The notes beneath the pieces are model-generated. The model made no database searches. It worked only from the letters and a program-made list of their open reading frames with translations, and was not told where the DNA came from. A program made the translations under genes and the position numbers. From Paenibacillus sp. (GTDB lineage Bacteria; Bacillota; Bacilli; Paenibacillales; NBRC-103111): a stretch of DNA of 12,792 bases. Location of the stretch: assembly GCA_029239545.1 (NCBI GenBank), contig JARBUQ010000057.1:1-12792 (forward strand), written 5' to 3'. Positions 1 through 7,716 of the stretch are shown piece after piece (the stretch's first letter is position 1; every line of letters begins with the position of its first letter).

Positions 1-104
1 GCGCTGGAACCCCCATCCGTTTCCTTTGCTGCTCCACAGCCAGCCAACAAGCTAGCCGTAATGACAGACGAGACTGTAAGTGCGGTCCATTTTTTTAACT
101 TCAT
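1..104 (-). CDS. Solute-binding lipoprotein of sugar ABC importer (5' part only)
   Basis: Only the first 34 codons are in the window; the gene continues past the left edge. The N-terminus MKLKKW, a hydrophobic stretch and then LLAGC form a signal peptide with a lipobox, so cleavage before Cys23 and lipid anchoring outside the membrane are expected. After the Cys comes a short polar linker rich in G, A and S, typical of binding lipoproteins. An AGGAGG ribosome binding site (113-118, minus strand) lies 8 bases before the ATG. It is the third gene of a leftward operon, 55 bases after the LplC-type permease. Its position and signal peptide argue for the extracellular sugar-binding subunit of that importer (LipO-like, family 1). 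The binding domain itself is not visible, so the family is inferred from context. Confidence 0.8.
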   Translation of the reverse strand, partial: MKLKKWTALTVSSVITASLLAGCGAAKETDGGSS

Positions 105-159
105 GTCTGATTCCTCCTGTTGTTTTCTTTCTCCAAAGCAATCTATGCCAAAAGAGAGG

Positions 160-1044
160 TTATCCCTTAATAGCTCCAATCATGACGCCTTTAACAAAAT
201 ACTTTTGTAAAAAAGGATACAGCATCAGAATAGGCAGGTTGGCCACTACGACGACCGCATACTTGACCGCCTCTTGATCCAGGAGCGTCTTGGCATGAGA
301 GCTGTCTCCTGCGTTAACCATCTCTTCCATCTGCCCCTGGATTAGAATTTCCCGCAAAATCAGCTGCAGCGGATAATCTTCACGACGATTCAAATAGATC
401 AGGGCGTTAAAATACGCATTCCAATGCCCCACGCTATAAAATAAAGTCATTACCGCCAATATCGGCATCGATAACGGCAGCACAATCTTCCACAAAATAC
501 GCATGTCGGAGCAGCCATCGATCGAGGCCGCTTCCTGTATTTCATTCGGGATGCTCGACTGGAAGAACGTTCGCATAATAATAATGTTGTAGACGGATAC
601 CGCATTCGGAATAACCAGCGCCCAGAACGTATTCGTCATTCCAAGCTCCTTGACTACCATATAGGTGGGGATTAATCCGCCGCTGAAAAACATCGTAAAC
701 ACCATGATCGCCATCATCAGGTTGCGTCCGCTCAAATCACGCTTGGATAACGGGTAGGCTGCCATAACCGTCATGACCAGGTTAATAGCGGTTCCCAGAA
801 CGGTATAGAAAATCGTATTGCCATAGCTATTCAGCAGCTCTTTATTTTCCAATACTTTGGTGTAACCCGTGAATGTAATTTCTATGGGCAGCAGCCACAT
901 GTCCCCGTTCAGAACAGCAGCAGGATCGCTAATGGATGCGCTCAGGACGTATACAAGCGGATAAAGCACGATAAGGGATACAAGGACCAGCAGTGCAACA
1001 TTGATGGCATCGAACCATTTGTCCCCGTAACTTCGGGTTTCCAT
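160..1044 (-). CDS. Sugar ABC importer permease, LplC/YtcP type
   Basis: This 294-residue integral membrane protein is one of the two channel subunits of a CUT1-type carbohydrate importer. The first membrane segment is at about residues 14-36, with further hydrophobic stretches at about 78-98, 108-130 and 138-160 and a last one near 262-280. The ATPase-docking EAA loop starts at E171 (EAASIDG, followed by a downstream I-LP). The C-terminus ends in the family's usual pattern, LQKYFVKGVMIGAIKG. The start is supported by an AAGGAGGT site six bases upstream (1051-1058). It lies 39 bases downstream of the LplB-type partner and 55 bases before the lipoprotein gene, so the three form one operon. Length and motifs match the family closely. 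The transported sugar is not evident from the sequence. Confidence 0.93.
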   Translation of the reverse strand: METRSYGDKWFDAINVALLVLVSLIVLYPLVYVLSASISDPAAVLNGDMWLLPIEITFTGYTKVLENKELLNSYGNTIFYTVLGTAINLVMTVMAAYPLSKRDLSGRNLMMAIMVFTMFFSGGLIPTYMVVKELGMTNTFWALVIPNAVSVYNIIIMRTFFQSSIPNEIQEAASIDGCSDMRILWKIVLPLSMPILAVMTLFYSVGHWNAYFNALIYLNRREDYPLQLILREILIQGQMEEMVNAGDSSHAKTLLDQEAVKYAVVVVANLPILMLYPFLQKYFVKGVMIGAIKG

Positions 1045-1083
1045 TGATGTACCTCCTTCTAACCTTGATCTAAGGAAATCCCT

Positions 1084-2061
1084 TTACCAAAGGCTGACCT
1101 GATTAACTTTTCTAGCGATGCGGTTAACTGTTATTAGCAGAATGAAGTTGATTATAGAATTGAACAGCCCCACTGCGGCAGAAAAGCTGTATTGGGCTCC
1201 TAAGATCCCGCTCCGATACACATAGGTAGAAATGACGTCAGAGCCCTCCAGGTTCAGTGAGTTCTGCATCAGGAACACCTTCTCAAAGCCAACACCCATC
1301 AACGATCCGAAATTAAGGATAAGCAGAATGACGATTGTCGATCGAATCCCAGGCAAGTTCACATGCCAGATTCGCTGAAGCCTGGAAGCTCCATCCACTC
1401 GGGCTGCTTCATGCAGTTGGGGATCGATCCCGGCTAGAGCGGCCAAATATATAATAGAGCTCCACCCCATCTGCTGCCATACACCCGAGAGGACGTAGAT
1501 CGACTTGAACCATCCCGGCTCTGTCATGAAGAAGATGGGCTCTCCCCCTAAAGCCTGAATGGCCATATTAACTAATCCGCTGTTAGGGGACAGGAACATC
1601 ATAAGCATGCCTACCACGACGACAGTAGACAAGAAATGAGGAGCATAAGTAATGGTCTGAACGAATCTCCGAAAGGTTTTCTGCCTAATCTCATTGATCA
1701 TAAGCGCCAGTGCAATCGGGATCGGAAATCCTACCGCGAGCTCATATAAGCTGATGCCCAGCGTATTTTTCATCAATCGCCAAAAAAAATAACTGTCGAA
1801 GAAACGTTCGAAATGCTTGAATCCGACCCATGGACTTCCCCAAATTCCTTTAGTGGCGATAAAATCCTTGAAAGCTATTTGAACCCCATACATGGGCCAA
1901 TAATGAAAAATAATAAAGTATAGGATTACAGGAAAAATTAATAAGTATAGCTGCCAATGTTTTCGGAACACCCTCATCACAGGGCTTCTTTTCTTGCTGA
2001 GAGCAGGATAATCTGCTTCTCTTGCTTGTGCTAGTGCTTGTGTTTTTACTTGCTCCAACAT
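1084..2061 (-). CDS. Sugar ABC importer permease, LplB type
   Basis: This is the first gene of the leftward importer operon and the partner of the LplC-type permease. From the ATG at 2061 it gives 325 residues. A charged cytoplasmic N-terminus is followed by membrane segment 1 (about 38-53) and the family motif WPMYGVQIAFKDF, and the EAA loop starts at E218 (EAARVDGA, then NLPG). The open frame extends back to an ATG at 2175, which would give 363 residues. That start lacks a ribosome binding site, and the extra N-terminus does not resemble the family, so I prefer the internal start. A GGGGGAG run (2063-2069) lies only one base before this ATG. The TTG at 2058, four bases from the run, is therefore an alternative start and differs by one residue. 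The product is a membrane channel subunit; its substrate is unknown. Confidence 0.9.
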   Translation of the reverse strand: MLEQVKTQALAQAREADYPALSKKRSPVMRVFRKHWQLYLLIFPVILYFIIFHYWPMYGVQIAFKDFIATKGIWGSPWVGFKHFERFFDSYFFWRLMKNTLGISLYELAVGFPIPIALALMINEIRQKTFRRFVQTITYAPHFLSTVVVVGMLMMFLSPNSGLVNMAIQALGGEPIFFMTEPGWFKSIYVLSGVWQQMGWSSIIYLAALAGIDPQLHEAARVDGASRLQRIWHVNLPGIRSTIVILLILNFGSLMGVGFEKVFLMQNSLNLEGSDVISTYVYRSGILGAQYSFSAAVGLFNSIINFILLITVNRIARKVNQVSLW

Positions 2062-2062
2062 A

Positions 2063-2069
2063 CTCCCCC
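2063..2069 (-). promoter_or_regulatory. Ribosome binding site deciding the LplB-type start
   Basis: On the minus strand GGGGGAG is followed by T and then ATG TTG. It is the only purine-rich site near any candidate start of this gene; the ATGs at 2079 and 2175 have none. The spacing to ATG is unusually short (1 base), while spacing to the following TTG is 4 bases. Either could be used. Confidence 0.5.
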
Positions 2070-2287
2070 ATTTTTCCATATAGTAGATATCACAAATAAG
2101 ATCAAGCTTTACTACGTCTTTCTGTAATATTATTGTTGCTTTTTGAAATTCGAACGAAACATTGTTCCTTCGCATTCATCATGATACGTTAGATTTGTTA
2201 TGGGAATGTCATGCTCTAATGAAGATCATGTAAAGGCCGTACTGCAGGTAGATTAAGCCGGCCTCCCTGACAAAATAATACGGACTC

Positions 2288-2317
2288 TTGCACGAATATG
2301 CGCAACTCTACTACAAT
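2288..2317 (+). promoter_or_regulatory. Candidate promoter of the AraC-type regulator gene
   Basis: TTGCAC (2288-2293), an 18-base spacer and TACAAT (2312-2317) resemble a SigA promoter. The -10 matches consensus at five of six positions; the -35 is weak. Transcription would begin near 2324, giving a leader of about 43 bases before the ATG at 2367. Confidence 0.4.
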
Positions 2318-2366
2318 GAAGCGTATAACCGGATGATTCTGTCTGATAGGAATGTAGGAGGACCTG

Positions 2367-4622
2367 ATGAACGTGAGCCGATTTTTCCGAAATACGAGCT
2401 TCAAAAAAAAGCTATTCTATTACTCACTGCTTATCAGCATTGTCCCTGTCCTTATTCTGGGCACTATTTCCTCGTGGATTTCATCTCGTACAGTTCAAAA
2501 TGAAGTTAACAACAATCATCAAATTATTCTGAAACAGGTTCAGCAGCAGGTCGATTATATTCTGAATTCACTCGATAAAGCTTCTGTTCAGATTGCAACT
2601 CATCTGTCTGTTGTGAAATCAGTTGAAATGGGCCCCTCGGTTCAGAACTTCAACGAAACAACGGACATGATCAATGCGCTTCAAACCCAAAGAAGTCTTT
2701 CCGATTTTTATTACGACGCCTCTCTTCTATTCAGCCATTATGATAAGGTATATTCTACGCGTTATGGATTGATCGATTCTGCCGAATTCCCATATAAGGA
2801 TGCTATCAAGCTTATACAAATTCGCTATAATTCAACGGTGTTTATTCCTCCGGATACATTTCCGAACCAGCATGAGTTTCTATTGCTGCGTCCTGTTCCG
2901 ATCTTGTTCGATGAAGTAGCGGATGGGATTATTGTATTACACTTGGATTCGTCTCGATTTACTTCTTTATTGAATCAAGTTCAATTAGGAAATGACCGCA
3001 AGTTATTTATTTTGAACGAACAAGGGGTGATCATTGCTGGTCAGGAATCTACGGATATCGGAGAAAAATTGGCGACGACTTCGCAGCTTTATCAGATTTG
3101 GAACGAATCCGAAAACAGACTGCAATCACTGAAAGTGAACAATGTCAATTACAGCATTTCCGTCCAAAAATCCGATTACAATGAATGGACATACATCGCT
3201 CTGGTCCCATCCTCTCAATTAGCGCAGCAAGCCTACTTTATCCGTAATACTACGTGGGCGATTGTCAGCATCATTATTTTACTATGGCTATTCGTTGCCA
3301 TGTTTGGATCCAATCGGTTGTATAATCCGGTTCGAAGACTGCTTGGCAAAATATCCGACGGTAAGGAAGCAGACGGGTTGGAAGCGATCGATTCCTTTAT
3401 ACAAAAAATGGTGTTTACAAATGAACAGCTTCGTTCCAAATTAGGCGAGCAGCTTCCTTACATCAAGGACTCGTTCTCTCTCCAGCTTATGAGAGGAGAA
3501 TTGTCCAACAGTGAGATTATTCAAAAGTCGGCGGAGCATCATATTACACTGCAAAGTCCATACGTTTGCGTGTTGTTAGCCGATATGGATGGGTATTATT
3601 TGTTTCAGAAGCAATATGACGAGAAAGACCGCTCACTGCTTATGTATGCTCTTCGCAAGATGGTGGAAGAAATTGTCGAAGAAAAACTGCCCATAGTCAC
3701 CGTCACCAGTACACTCGGTCAAATCGCAATTGTTACAGACTCTAATCTTTCCACACTCGAACCCGATCTGCTCAACGCAGCTGGTGAAATATTGGTAAGA
3801 GTGCGGCAATATTTTACGTTTACCGTTACCGTCTCCTTGAGCTTAAAACGGCAAGGATTGACAGGAATTCCGATCGCCTATAGGGAAGCCTCCGAGCTGT
3901 TGGGATACCGGCTGCTGCTGGGAGATGACCGATTGATCACACAGGATGATATTAAGCCCTCCGTGCAGCAATCCAGAATGACGCTTGTTCGTTGGCAGAA
4001 GCAAATTGTATCCAGTTTGGTCAACGGCAATCAGGAAGAAGCAGAAACCGTTTTGAAAGAACTGGTCAAGTCACTGCCGCAGTATATTCAAAGTTCAGAG
4101 ACTGTATTAGGTTTATTCGCTTATTTGATCGGGGAGCTGGAGTTCTTAATCGTAGACTCTGGAGGGGAGACCCTCCATTTATTCGATGAAGATCCCTACA
4201 AGCGATTGTACGGAATGGATACGCTGGGGCATATTACCGACTGGCTGATTGAATCCGTCTTCCCCTCCATCATCGGGTACATGCAGGGAATGGACAAGCA
4301 GAAGAGACTGGTCCAGCAGGCTTTGCTTTATACGAAGGAGCACTATTTAACCGATCTGTCCTTGCAGCAAACAGCTGATCACTTGAACGTACCACACTAT
4401 CAATTGAGCAAAGCGTTCAAGGAAGAGACGGGGCGCAACTTTAGCGATTATCTCATTCACCTTCGCATCGAGAAAGCCAAGGAATGGCTTGTTCATACCG
4501 ATATGGAGCTGAAGGAAATTTCCGAGAAATTGCGCTACGCCACCGTTCAAAATTTATCGCGTATTTTTAAACAGATGGTCGGGGTCCCTCCCGGTCAATA
4601 TCGAAAGCAGAATCGTATGTAG
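2367..4622 (+). CDS. Membrane-bound AraC-family transcriptional regulator (YesS-like)
   Basis: This 751-residue protein combines sensing and DNA binding. A short cytoplasmic N-terminus leads to membrane segment 1 (about 16-38). An outside domain of about 255 residues follows, whose end (KLFILNEQGVIIAG, then DIGEKL) resembles Cache/PAS-like sensors. Membrane segment 2 is at about 297-313. The cytoplasmic part has a GGDEF-like degenerate domain (about 396-522, as in YesN-type regulators), a helical linker, and two AraC helix-turn-helix units (about 647-748) with the typical ending VGVPPGQYRK. AGGAGG (2356-2361) lies five bases before the ATG. It is divergent from one sugar importer operon and upstream of another, so it probably activates one or both on sensing an extracellular saccharide. 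There is no separate histidine kinase in the window. The ligand is unknown. Confidence 0.92.
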   Translation: MNVSRFFRNTSFKKKLFYYSLLISIVPVLILGTISSWISSRTVQNEVNNNHQIILKQVQQQVDYILNSLDKASVQIATHLSVVKSVEMGPSVQNFNETTDMINALQTQRSLSDFYYDASLLFSHYDKVYSTRYGLIDSAEFPYKDAIKLIQIRYNSTVFIPPDTFPNQHEFLLLRPVPILFDEVADGIIVLHLDSSRFTSLLNQVQLGNDRKLFILNEQGVIIAGQESTDIGEKLATTSQLYQIWNESENRLQSLKVNNVNYSISVQKSDYNEWTYIALVPSSQLAQQAYFIRNTTWAIVSIIILLWLFVAMFGSNRLYNPVRRLLGKISDGKEADGLEAIDSFIQKMVFTNEQLRSKLGEQLPYIKDSFSLQLMRGELSNSEIIQKSAEHHITLQSPYVCVLLADMDGYYLFQKQYDEKDRSLLMYALRKMVEEIVEEKLPIVTVTSTLGQIAIVTDSNLSTLEPDLLNAAGEILVRVRQYFTFTVTVSLSLKRQGLTGIPIAYREASELLGYRLLLGDDRLITQDDIKPSVQQSRMTLVRWQKQIVSSLVNGNQEEAETVLKELVKSLPQYIQSSETVLGLFAYLIGELEFLIVDSGGETLHLFDEDPYKRLYGMDTLGHITDWLIESVFPSIIGYMQGMDKQKRLVQQALLYTKEHYLTDLSLQQTADHLNVPHYQLSKAFKEETGRNFSDYLIHLRIEKAKEWLVHTDMELKEISEKLRYATVQNLSRIFKQMVGVPPGQYRKQNRM

Positions 4623-4654
4623 CCCACCAGACAGCAGTCTGGCGGGCTTTTTTC
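4621..4654 (+). terminator. Intrinsic terminator of the regulator gene
   Basis: AGCCC (4621-4625) pairs with GGGCT (4644-4648) and CCAGAC (4627-4632) with GTCTGG (4637-4642). One A-C mismatch separates the two helices and the loop is AGCA, followed by a T run (4648-4653). The hairpin starts inside the stop codon TAG (4620-4622). It cleanly separates the regulator transcript from the downstream operon. Confidence 0.9.
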
Positions 4655-4704
4655 TTTATTTACCGATTTGTATCTTTTGTAGTAAGACCCTCAATAAGTG
4701 AGCA

Positions 4705-4733
4705 TTGCCCCTGTATGGAGTAAGTCGTAGATT
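4705..4733 (+). promoter_or_regulatory. Candidate promoter of the rightward propeller-hydrolase-importer operon
   Basis: TTGCCC (4705-4710), a 17-base spacer and TAGATT (4728-4733) give a plausible but weak SigA promoter. It lies after the regulator's terminator and before the first gene, where a promoter is needed. A weak match would suit an operon dependent on an activator such as the neighbouring AraC-type protein; that is inference. Confidence 0.35.
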
Positions 4734-4763
4734 AATAAGCAAGCCGAGATTATAGAAACCAGC

Positions 4764-4791
4764 AAAGGAGCGACAGAGCATGTCGCATTAA
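4764..4791 (+). other. Strong ribosome binding site with a 3-codon reading frame (likely frameshifted original start)
   Basis: AAAGGAG (4764-4770) stands nine bases before an ATG at 4780, an excellent translation start. The frame reads ATG TCG CAT TAA and stops at 4791. The propeller gene's frame is open here from 4739 but has no start codon until the GTG at 4814. Removing one A at 4790-4791 would join the two and give an N-terminus MSHYNQRGIYEVNRSQ. The site therefore looks like the ancestral start, broken by one base. It could instead be a leader mini-ORF. Confidence 0.5.
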
Positions 4792-4813
4792 CAATCAGAG
4801 AGGAATCTATGAA

Positions 4814-6655
4814 GTGAACCGTTCGCAAACGCATTCCACTGTTGTGGATCATGGTGTCCCCGTACCAGCCAACGAAGGTCGCACTGCTGCCATATGTAAG
4901 AATGAAAGCGGGGATTGTCGGCTTGTTATCGCAGCGAGAGGATATGTTGTCATTGTTAATCCAAATGACCGAAGCTGCCGGCAAGTAGCTTTTCCCGAGC
5001 AATATGTCGATTATCCGTTTGCTTCTTACAGCAGTGAGAATGGGATGTTTTACACGGGAGCCGGATATATGTTCATGGTATTGGATCCATTTGCCGGGGC
5101 ATTCGTTGACTATGCCAAGCCAGGGCTGCCAGGTGAGATTATCGGGTTCAGCTTTACTGAAGATCGGGATGGGAAGATCTATTGCGCCTCTTACCCGCTA
5201 TGCCGACTTATGAAATACGACCCAGGCACCAAAACGTTGAAGGTCATAGGCAAACTTGATCCTGAGGAGAAATACCCCTTCAACCTTGCAATAGATCAAT
5301 ATGGCTGGTTATATGCCGGAATTGGAACCGAGAGGATAACGATTGCCGCATTTGATCTACAGTTATCACAAGCTCAGTCTCTATTCCCTGAAAGCGGGCG
5401 GGTAAAAGGTAGAGGGAAGGTGCATCTCGGAGAGGACGGTCATGTTTATGGGGTCCTTGATGTAGAATCTGAAATTTCGGCCCAGCAGTGGTTCCTGCTA
5501 GAGCAAGGAAAGAAAATTCCTGTGCACGCAGATGAAGTTTCTAGATCGTCCTATTCAGGAGCAGGGTTCGGAGCTGTTCACCGATCATTTCCTTATCCAT
5601 GGATTCTGCTTGAGCAAAGCTTGTCGGAGAAGCAAGTCATCTTGCAAGACGAATCGTCCGGGCAAACATTTACGATCAGCCTTTCCTATGAAACAGACGG
5701 AGCTGACCTGTCGCCATTAGCAGCTGGACCAGACGGTTATGTGTACGGAACTTCCAACCACCCTCTTCATTTTTACCGTTATGATCCACATACCAATCTT
5801 GTTGAAAATTATGGTGGAAAAATGATTGAGAATGGCGGCGGCGGCAACATTTGCGCCTATGCGGTTCAAGGAAGTCTCCTCGTTGGTGCCGCCTACGCCG
5901 GAGGACATGTTCATAGGATCGATACGAGCCGTCCTTTTCAAATCGAATGGACTGAGGAGCGAAATCCGAAGCAGATTTCATCTTGCGAAGAGATACATCG
6001 CCCGCGCTGCGCACTGGCCCATCCGGACGGGGTGCATGTTATTTTTGGAGGATATGGCGGTTATGGTACGGTCGGCGGAGGTCTGTACATTCTTAATGTC
6101 GAGAGCGGAGAAGACTGGCTGCTGACTAACGATCAGCTTGTTCGCTATCACAGCACGATGTGCCTTGTCCCGCTAGCAAACGGGGATATACTCTGCGGTA
6201 CAAGTGTGGAAGCACCAGGCGGGGGAAAGCCGAAAGAAGCTGAAGCTAGGCTGTACCGATTGGATTGGCGTACGAGACAAGTCATCTACAGTGAAGTTCC
6301 GATTCCGGGAACAACAGAAATTGCTCTGATGGAAATCGATCATAACGGTCTCGTTCACGCATTTACGGCTGAAATGTATTTCGTATATGATCCGCAGACA
6401 CGAGCTGTTATTCACACCCGGGAGATCGGGGCACTCGGCAGGATTGTACGCAATGGTCTTGTAAAAGACGATGCCAGCCGGATCTATGGGGTTCGCAGCC
6501 GCTCTATTTTCCGGATTGATACCGATTCTTTCGAGCTCATACAGTTAAGCACACTTGCAACCAACATTACCGCTGGCCTTGCTCTGTTGGACGGTCGTCT
6601 CTACTTCGCTTCGGGCAAACGGTTGCACAGCTTCGACATAACTGCAGGAAAATGA
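4814..6655 (+). CDS. Beta-propeller protein of unknown activity, possible polysaccharide lyase
   Basis: From the GTG at 4814 the protein has 613 residues and no signal peptide or membrane segment, so it is probably cytoplasmic. It is built from blade-like repeats of the form DGxxYG, a strand, then xxFxYDPxT. Clear copies are near DRDGKIYCASY, AGPDGYVYGTSN, AHPDGVHVIFGG, DHNGLVHAF and DDASRIYGVRS. Distinct conserved-looking motifs are GGYGGYGTVGGG (412-423) and RYHST (444-448). The GTG has a GAGAGG site ten bases upstream (4798-4803). The true start may lie upstream behind a one-base frameshift. It lies 9 bases from the hydrolase gene and heads the importer operon, which suggests a role in processing the imported saccharide. 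Several lyase families (PL11, PL22, PL24, PL27) use propeller folds, but I cannot assign one. A structural or SMP-30-like role is possible. Confidence 0.85.
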   Translation: MNRSQTHSTVVDHGVPVPANEGRTAAICKNESGDCRLVIAARGYVVIVNPNDRSCRQVAFPEQYVDYPFASYSSENGMFYTGAGYMFMVLDPFAGAFVDYAKPGLPGEIIGFSFTEDRDGKIYCASYPLCRLMKYDPGTKTLKVIGKLDPEEKYPFNLAIDQYGWLYAGIGTERITIAAFDLQLSQAQSLFPESGRVKGRGKVHLGEDGHVYGVLDVESEISAQQWFLLEQGKKIPVHADEVSRSSYSGAGFGAVHRSFPYPWILLEQSLSEKQVILQDESSGQTFTISLSYETDGADLSPLAAGPDGYVYGTSNHPLHFYRYDPHTNLVENYGGKMIENGGGGNICAYAVQGSLLVGAAYAGGHVHRIDTSRPFQIEWTEERNPKQISSCEEIHRPRCALAHPDGVHVIFGGYGGYGTVGGGLYILNVESGEDWLLTNDQLVRYHSTMCLVPLANGDILCGTSVEAPGGGKPKEAEARLYRLDWRTRQVIYSEVPIPGTTEIALMEIDHNGLVHAFTAEMYFVYDPQTRAVIHTREIGALGRIVRNGLVKDDASRIYGVRSRSIFRIDTDSFELIQLSTLATNITAGLALLDGRLYFASGKRLHSFDITAGK

Positions 6656-6664
6656 GGAGGAGCT

Positions 6665-7699
6665 ATGGCGTACTTGCTGCAAGACTTGAACCAGAACGGA
6701 ATTCCGCTTCTTCTGAAAGACATCCATTCAGCAGAACAATGGCTTGTCAAACGAGAATCCATTAAACGCACTTGGCTGGATTATTTGGGTGAACTACCGG
6801 AGCGGACGGCTCCTTCATACGAGGTGATTACAACAACGGTGCTTGCGGATCACACCCGTCTTCACATTCGCTACCAATCGGCCAATACAGATGAAGTGAC
6901 TGCACTCCTGCTGATCCCGAACGAAGAAAAGCTGAATGCTCAACCCGATCGCCGACTTCCTGCCATTATGGCTCTGCATCCGACTTCGCCATCCGGCAAA
7001 GAAGATATAGCGACACCGGAAGGGCGCGAGAATCGCCGTTACGGCCTGGAGCTTGTTCGGCGCGGTTATGTCGTTCTGGCTCCCGATACGATTACGGCTG
7101 GAGAACGGATTACGACTCAAGCTTACCAAACGGCTCATTTTTATGAGCGCAATCCAGCTTGGACTGCAGTCGGCAAAATGCTGGTCGACCATCTGTATGG
7201 AGTCGATCTTCTATGTTCGCTTGCGCAAGTGGATGCTTCAAGAATTGGGGCCATCGGCCATTCGCTCGGCGGCTATAACAGCTTTTTCCTGGCGGGTCTC
7301 GACTCGCGTATCGGGGCATACGTGTCCAGCTGCGGCTTTTGTACGTTTATGGGAGATCCGACACCGGACAGATGGGGCCAGCGGGACTGGTTTTCGCATA
7401 TTCCACGCTTGTCGGAGGATTTGAATAAGGGAGAAGTCCCCTTTGAATTTCATGAGATTTCGGCTTTGGCTGCACCGATACCCGCATTTTATTACAGCGG
7501 ACAGCAGGACAGCATCTTCCCTAATTGGCGATCTATCTCCGAGGGAATGGAAGATTTGTATCGGCTGTATCAATTTCACGGAGCGGAGTCTTCCTTCCGT
7601 TACGTGTTAACGAATGGCTCTCACGATTTCCCAAGCGATGTCCGCGATATGGCGTATCAGTTCCTGGATCGACATCTGCACAATATTCAGAATGACTAG
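6665..7699 (+). CDS. Alpha/beta hydrolase, dienelactone hydrolase/esterase-like
   Basis: This 344-residue cytoplasmic hydrolase has no signal peptide. The nucleophile elbow is GHSLGG with Ser200. Likely triad partners are Asp282 (GQQDSIF) and His320 (GSHDFP). The oxyanion-side motif LPAIMALHPTSPSGKE and the block RRGYVVLAPDTITAGE (about 100-150) are typical of the dienelactone hydrolase/Abhydrolase_7 group, which includes sugar ester hydrolases. A GAGGAGGAG site overlaps the previous gene's stop codon and precedes the ATG by four bases. The 9-base gap to the propeller gene and 17-base gap to the permease gene show tight operon linkage. The likely role, by context only, is removing acetyl or other ester groups from imported sugars. 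A peptidase or general esterase activity cannot be excluded. Confidence 0.9.
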   Translation: MAYLLQDLNQNGIPLLLKDIHSAEQWLVKRESIKRTWLDYLGELPERTAPSYEVITTTVLADHTRLHIRYQSANTDEVTALLLIPNEEKLNAQPDRRLPAIMALHPTSPSGKEDIATPEGRENRRYGLELVRRGYVVLAPDTITAGERITTQAYQTAHFYERNPAWTAVGKMLVDHLYGVDLLCSLAQVDASRIGAIGHSLGGYNSFFLAGLDSRIGAYVSSCGFCTFMGDPTPDRWGQRDWFSHIPRLSEDLNKGEVPFEFHEISALAAPIPAFYYSGQQDSIFPNWRSISEGMEDLYRLYQFHGAESSFRYVLTNGSHDFPSDVRDMAYQFLDRHLHNIQND

Positions 7700-7716
7700 G
7701 GGGGCAACTGCCTGCA

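Larger units (their letters stand above)
2062..2366. other. Divergent control region between importer operon and AraC-type regulator
   Basis: About 305 bases lie between the preferred permease start (minus) and the regulator start (plus). It should hold the promoters of both transcripts. On the plus strand I find one candidate promoter, described separately. On the minus strand the best candidate, TTGATC-17-TATATG ending near 2078, sits so close to the gene that it would leave almost no leader, so I do not call it. The region is AT-rich around 2100-2160. I see no strong palindrome, CcpA-type cre site or riboswitch-like structure. Confidence 0.6.

Noticed and set aside
1081..1093. CCTTT-ACC-AAAGG hairpin at the end of the leftward LplB-type gene
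   Set aside because: It is a five-pair AT-rich stem with no T run, within an operon; unlikely to terminate.
2288..2503. Small plus-strand frame of 71 codons overlapping the regulator start
   Set aside because: It overlaps the regulator gene in another frame, has no ribosome binding site at its start, and its protein shows no recognisable character.
4691..5002. Minus-strand frame of 103 codons opposite the start of the propeller gene
   Set aside because: It lies largely antisense to a well-supported gene, with no convincing start site or family features.
5676..6014. Minus-strand frame of 112 codons inside the propeller gene
   Set aside because: It is an antisense shadow; its composition is rich in Arg and His, as expected of a reversed coding frame.
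6815..7192. Minus-strand frame of 125 codons inside the hydrolase gene
   Set aside because: It is an antisense shadow of a gene with an intact catalytic triad and has no plausible start site.
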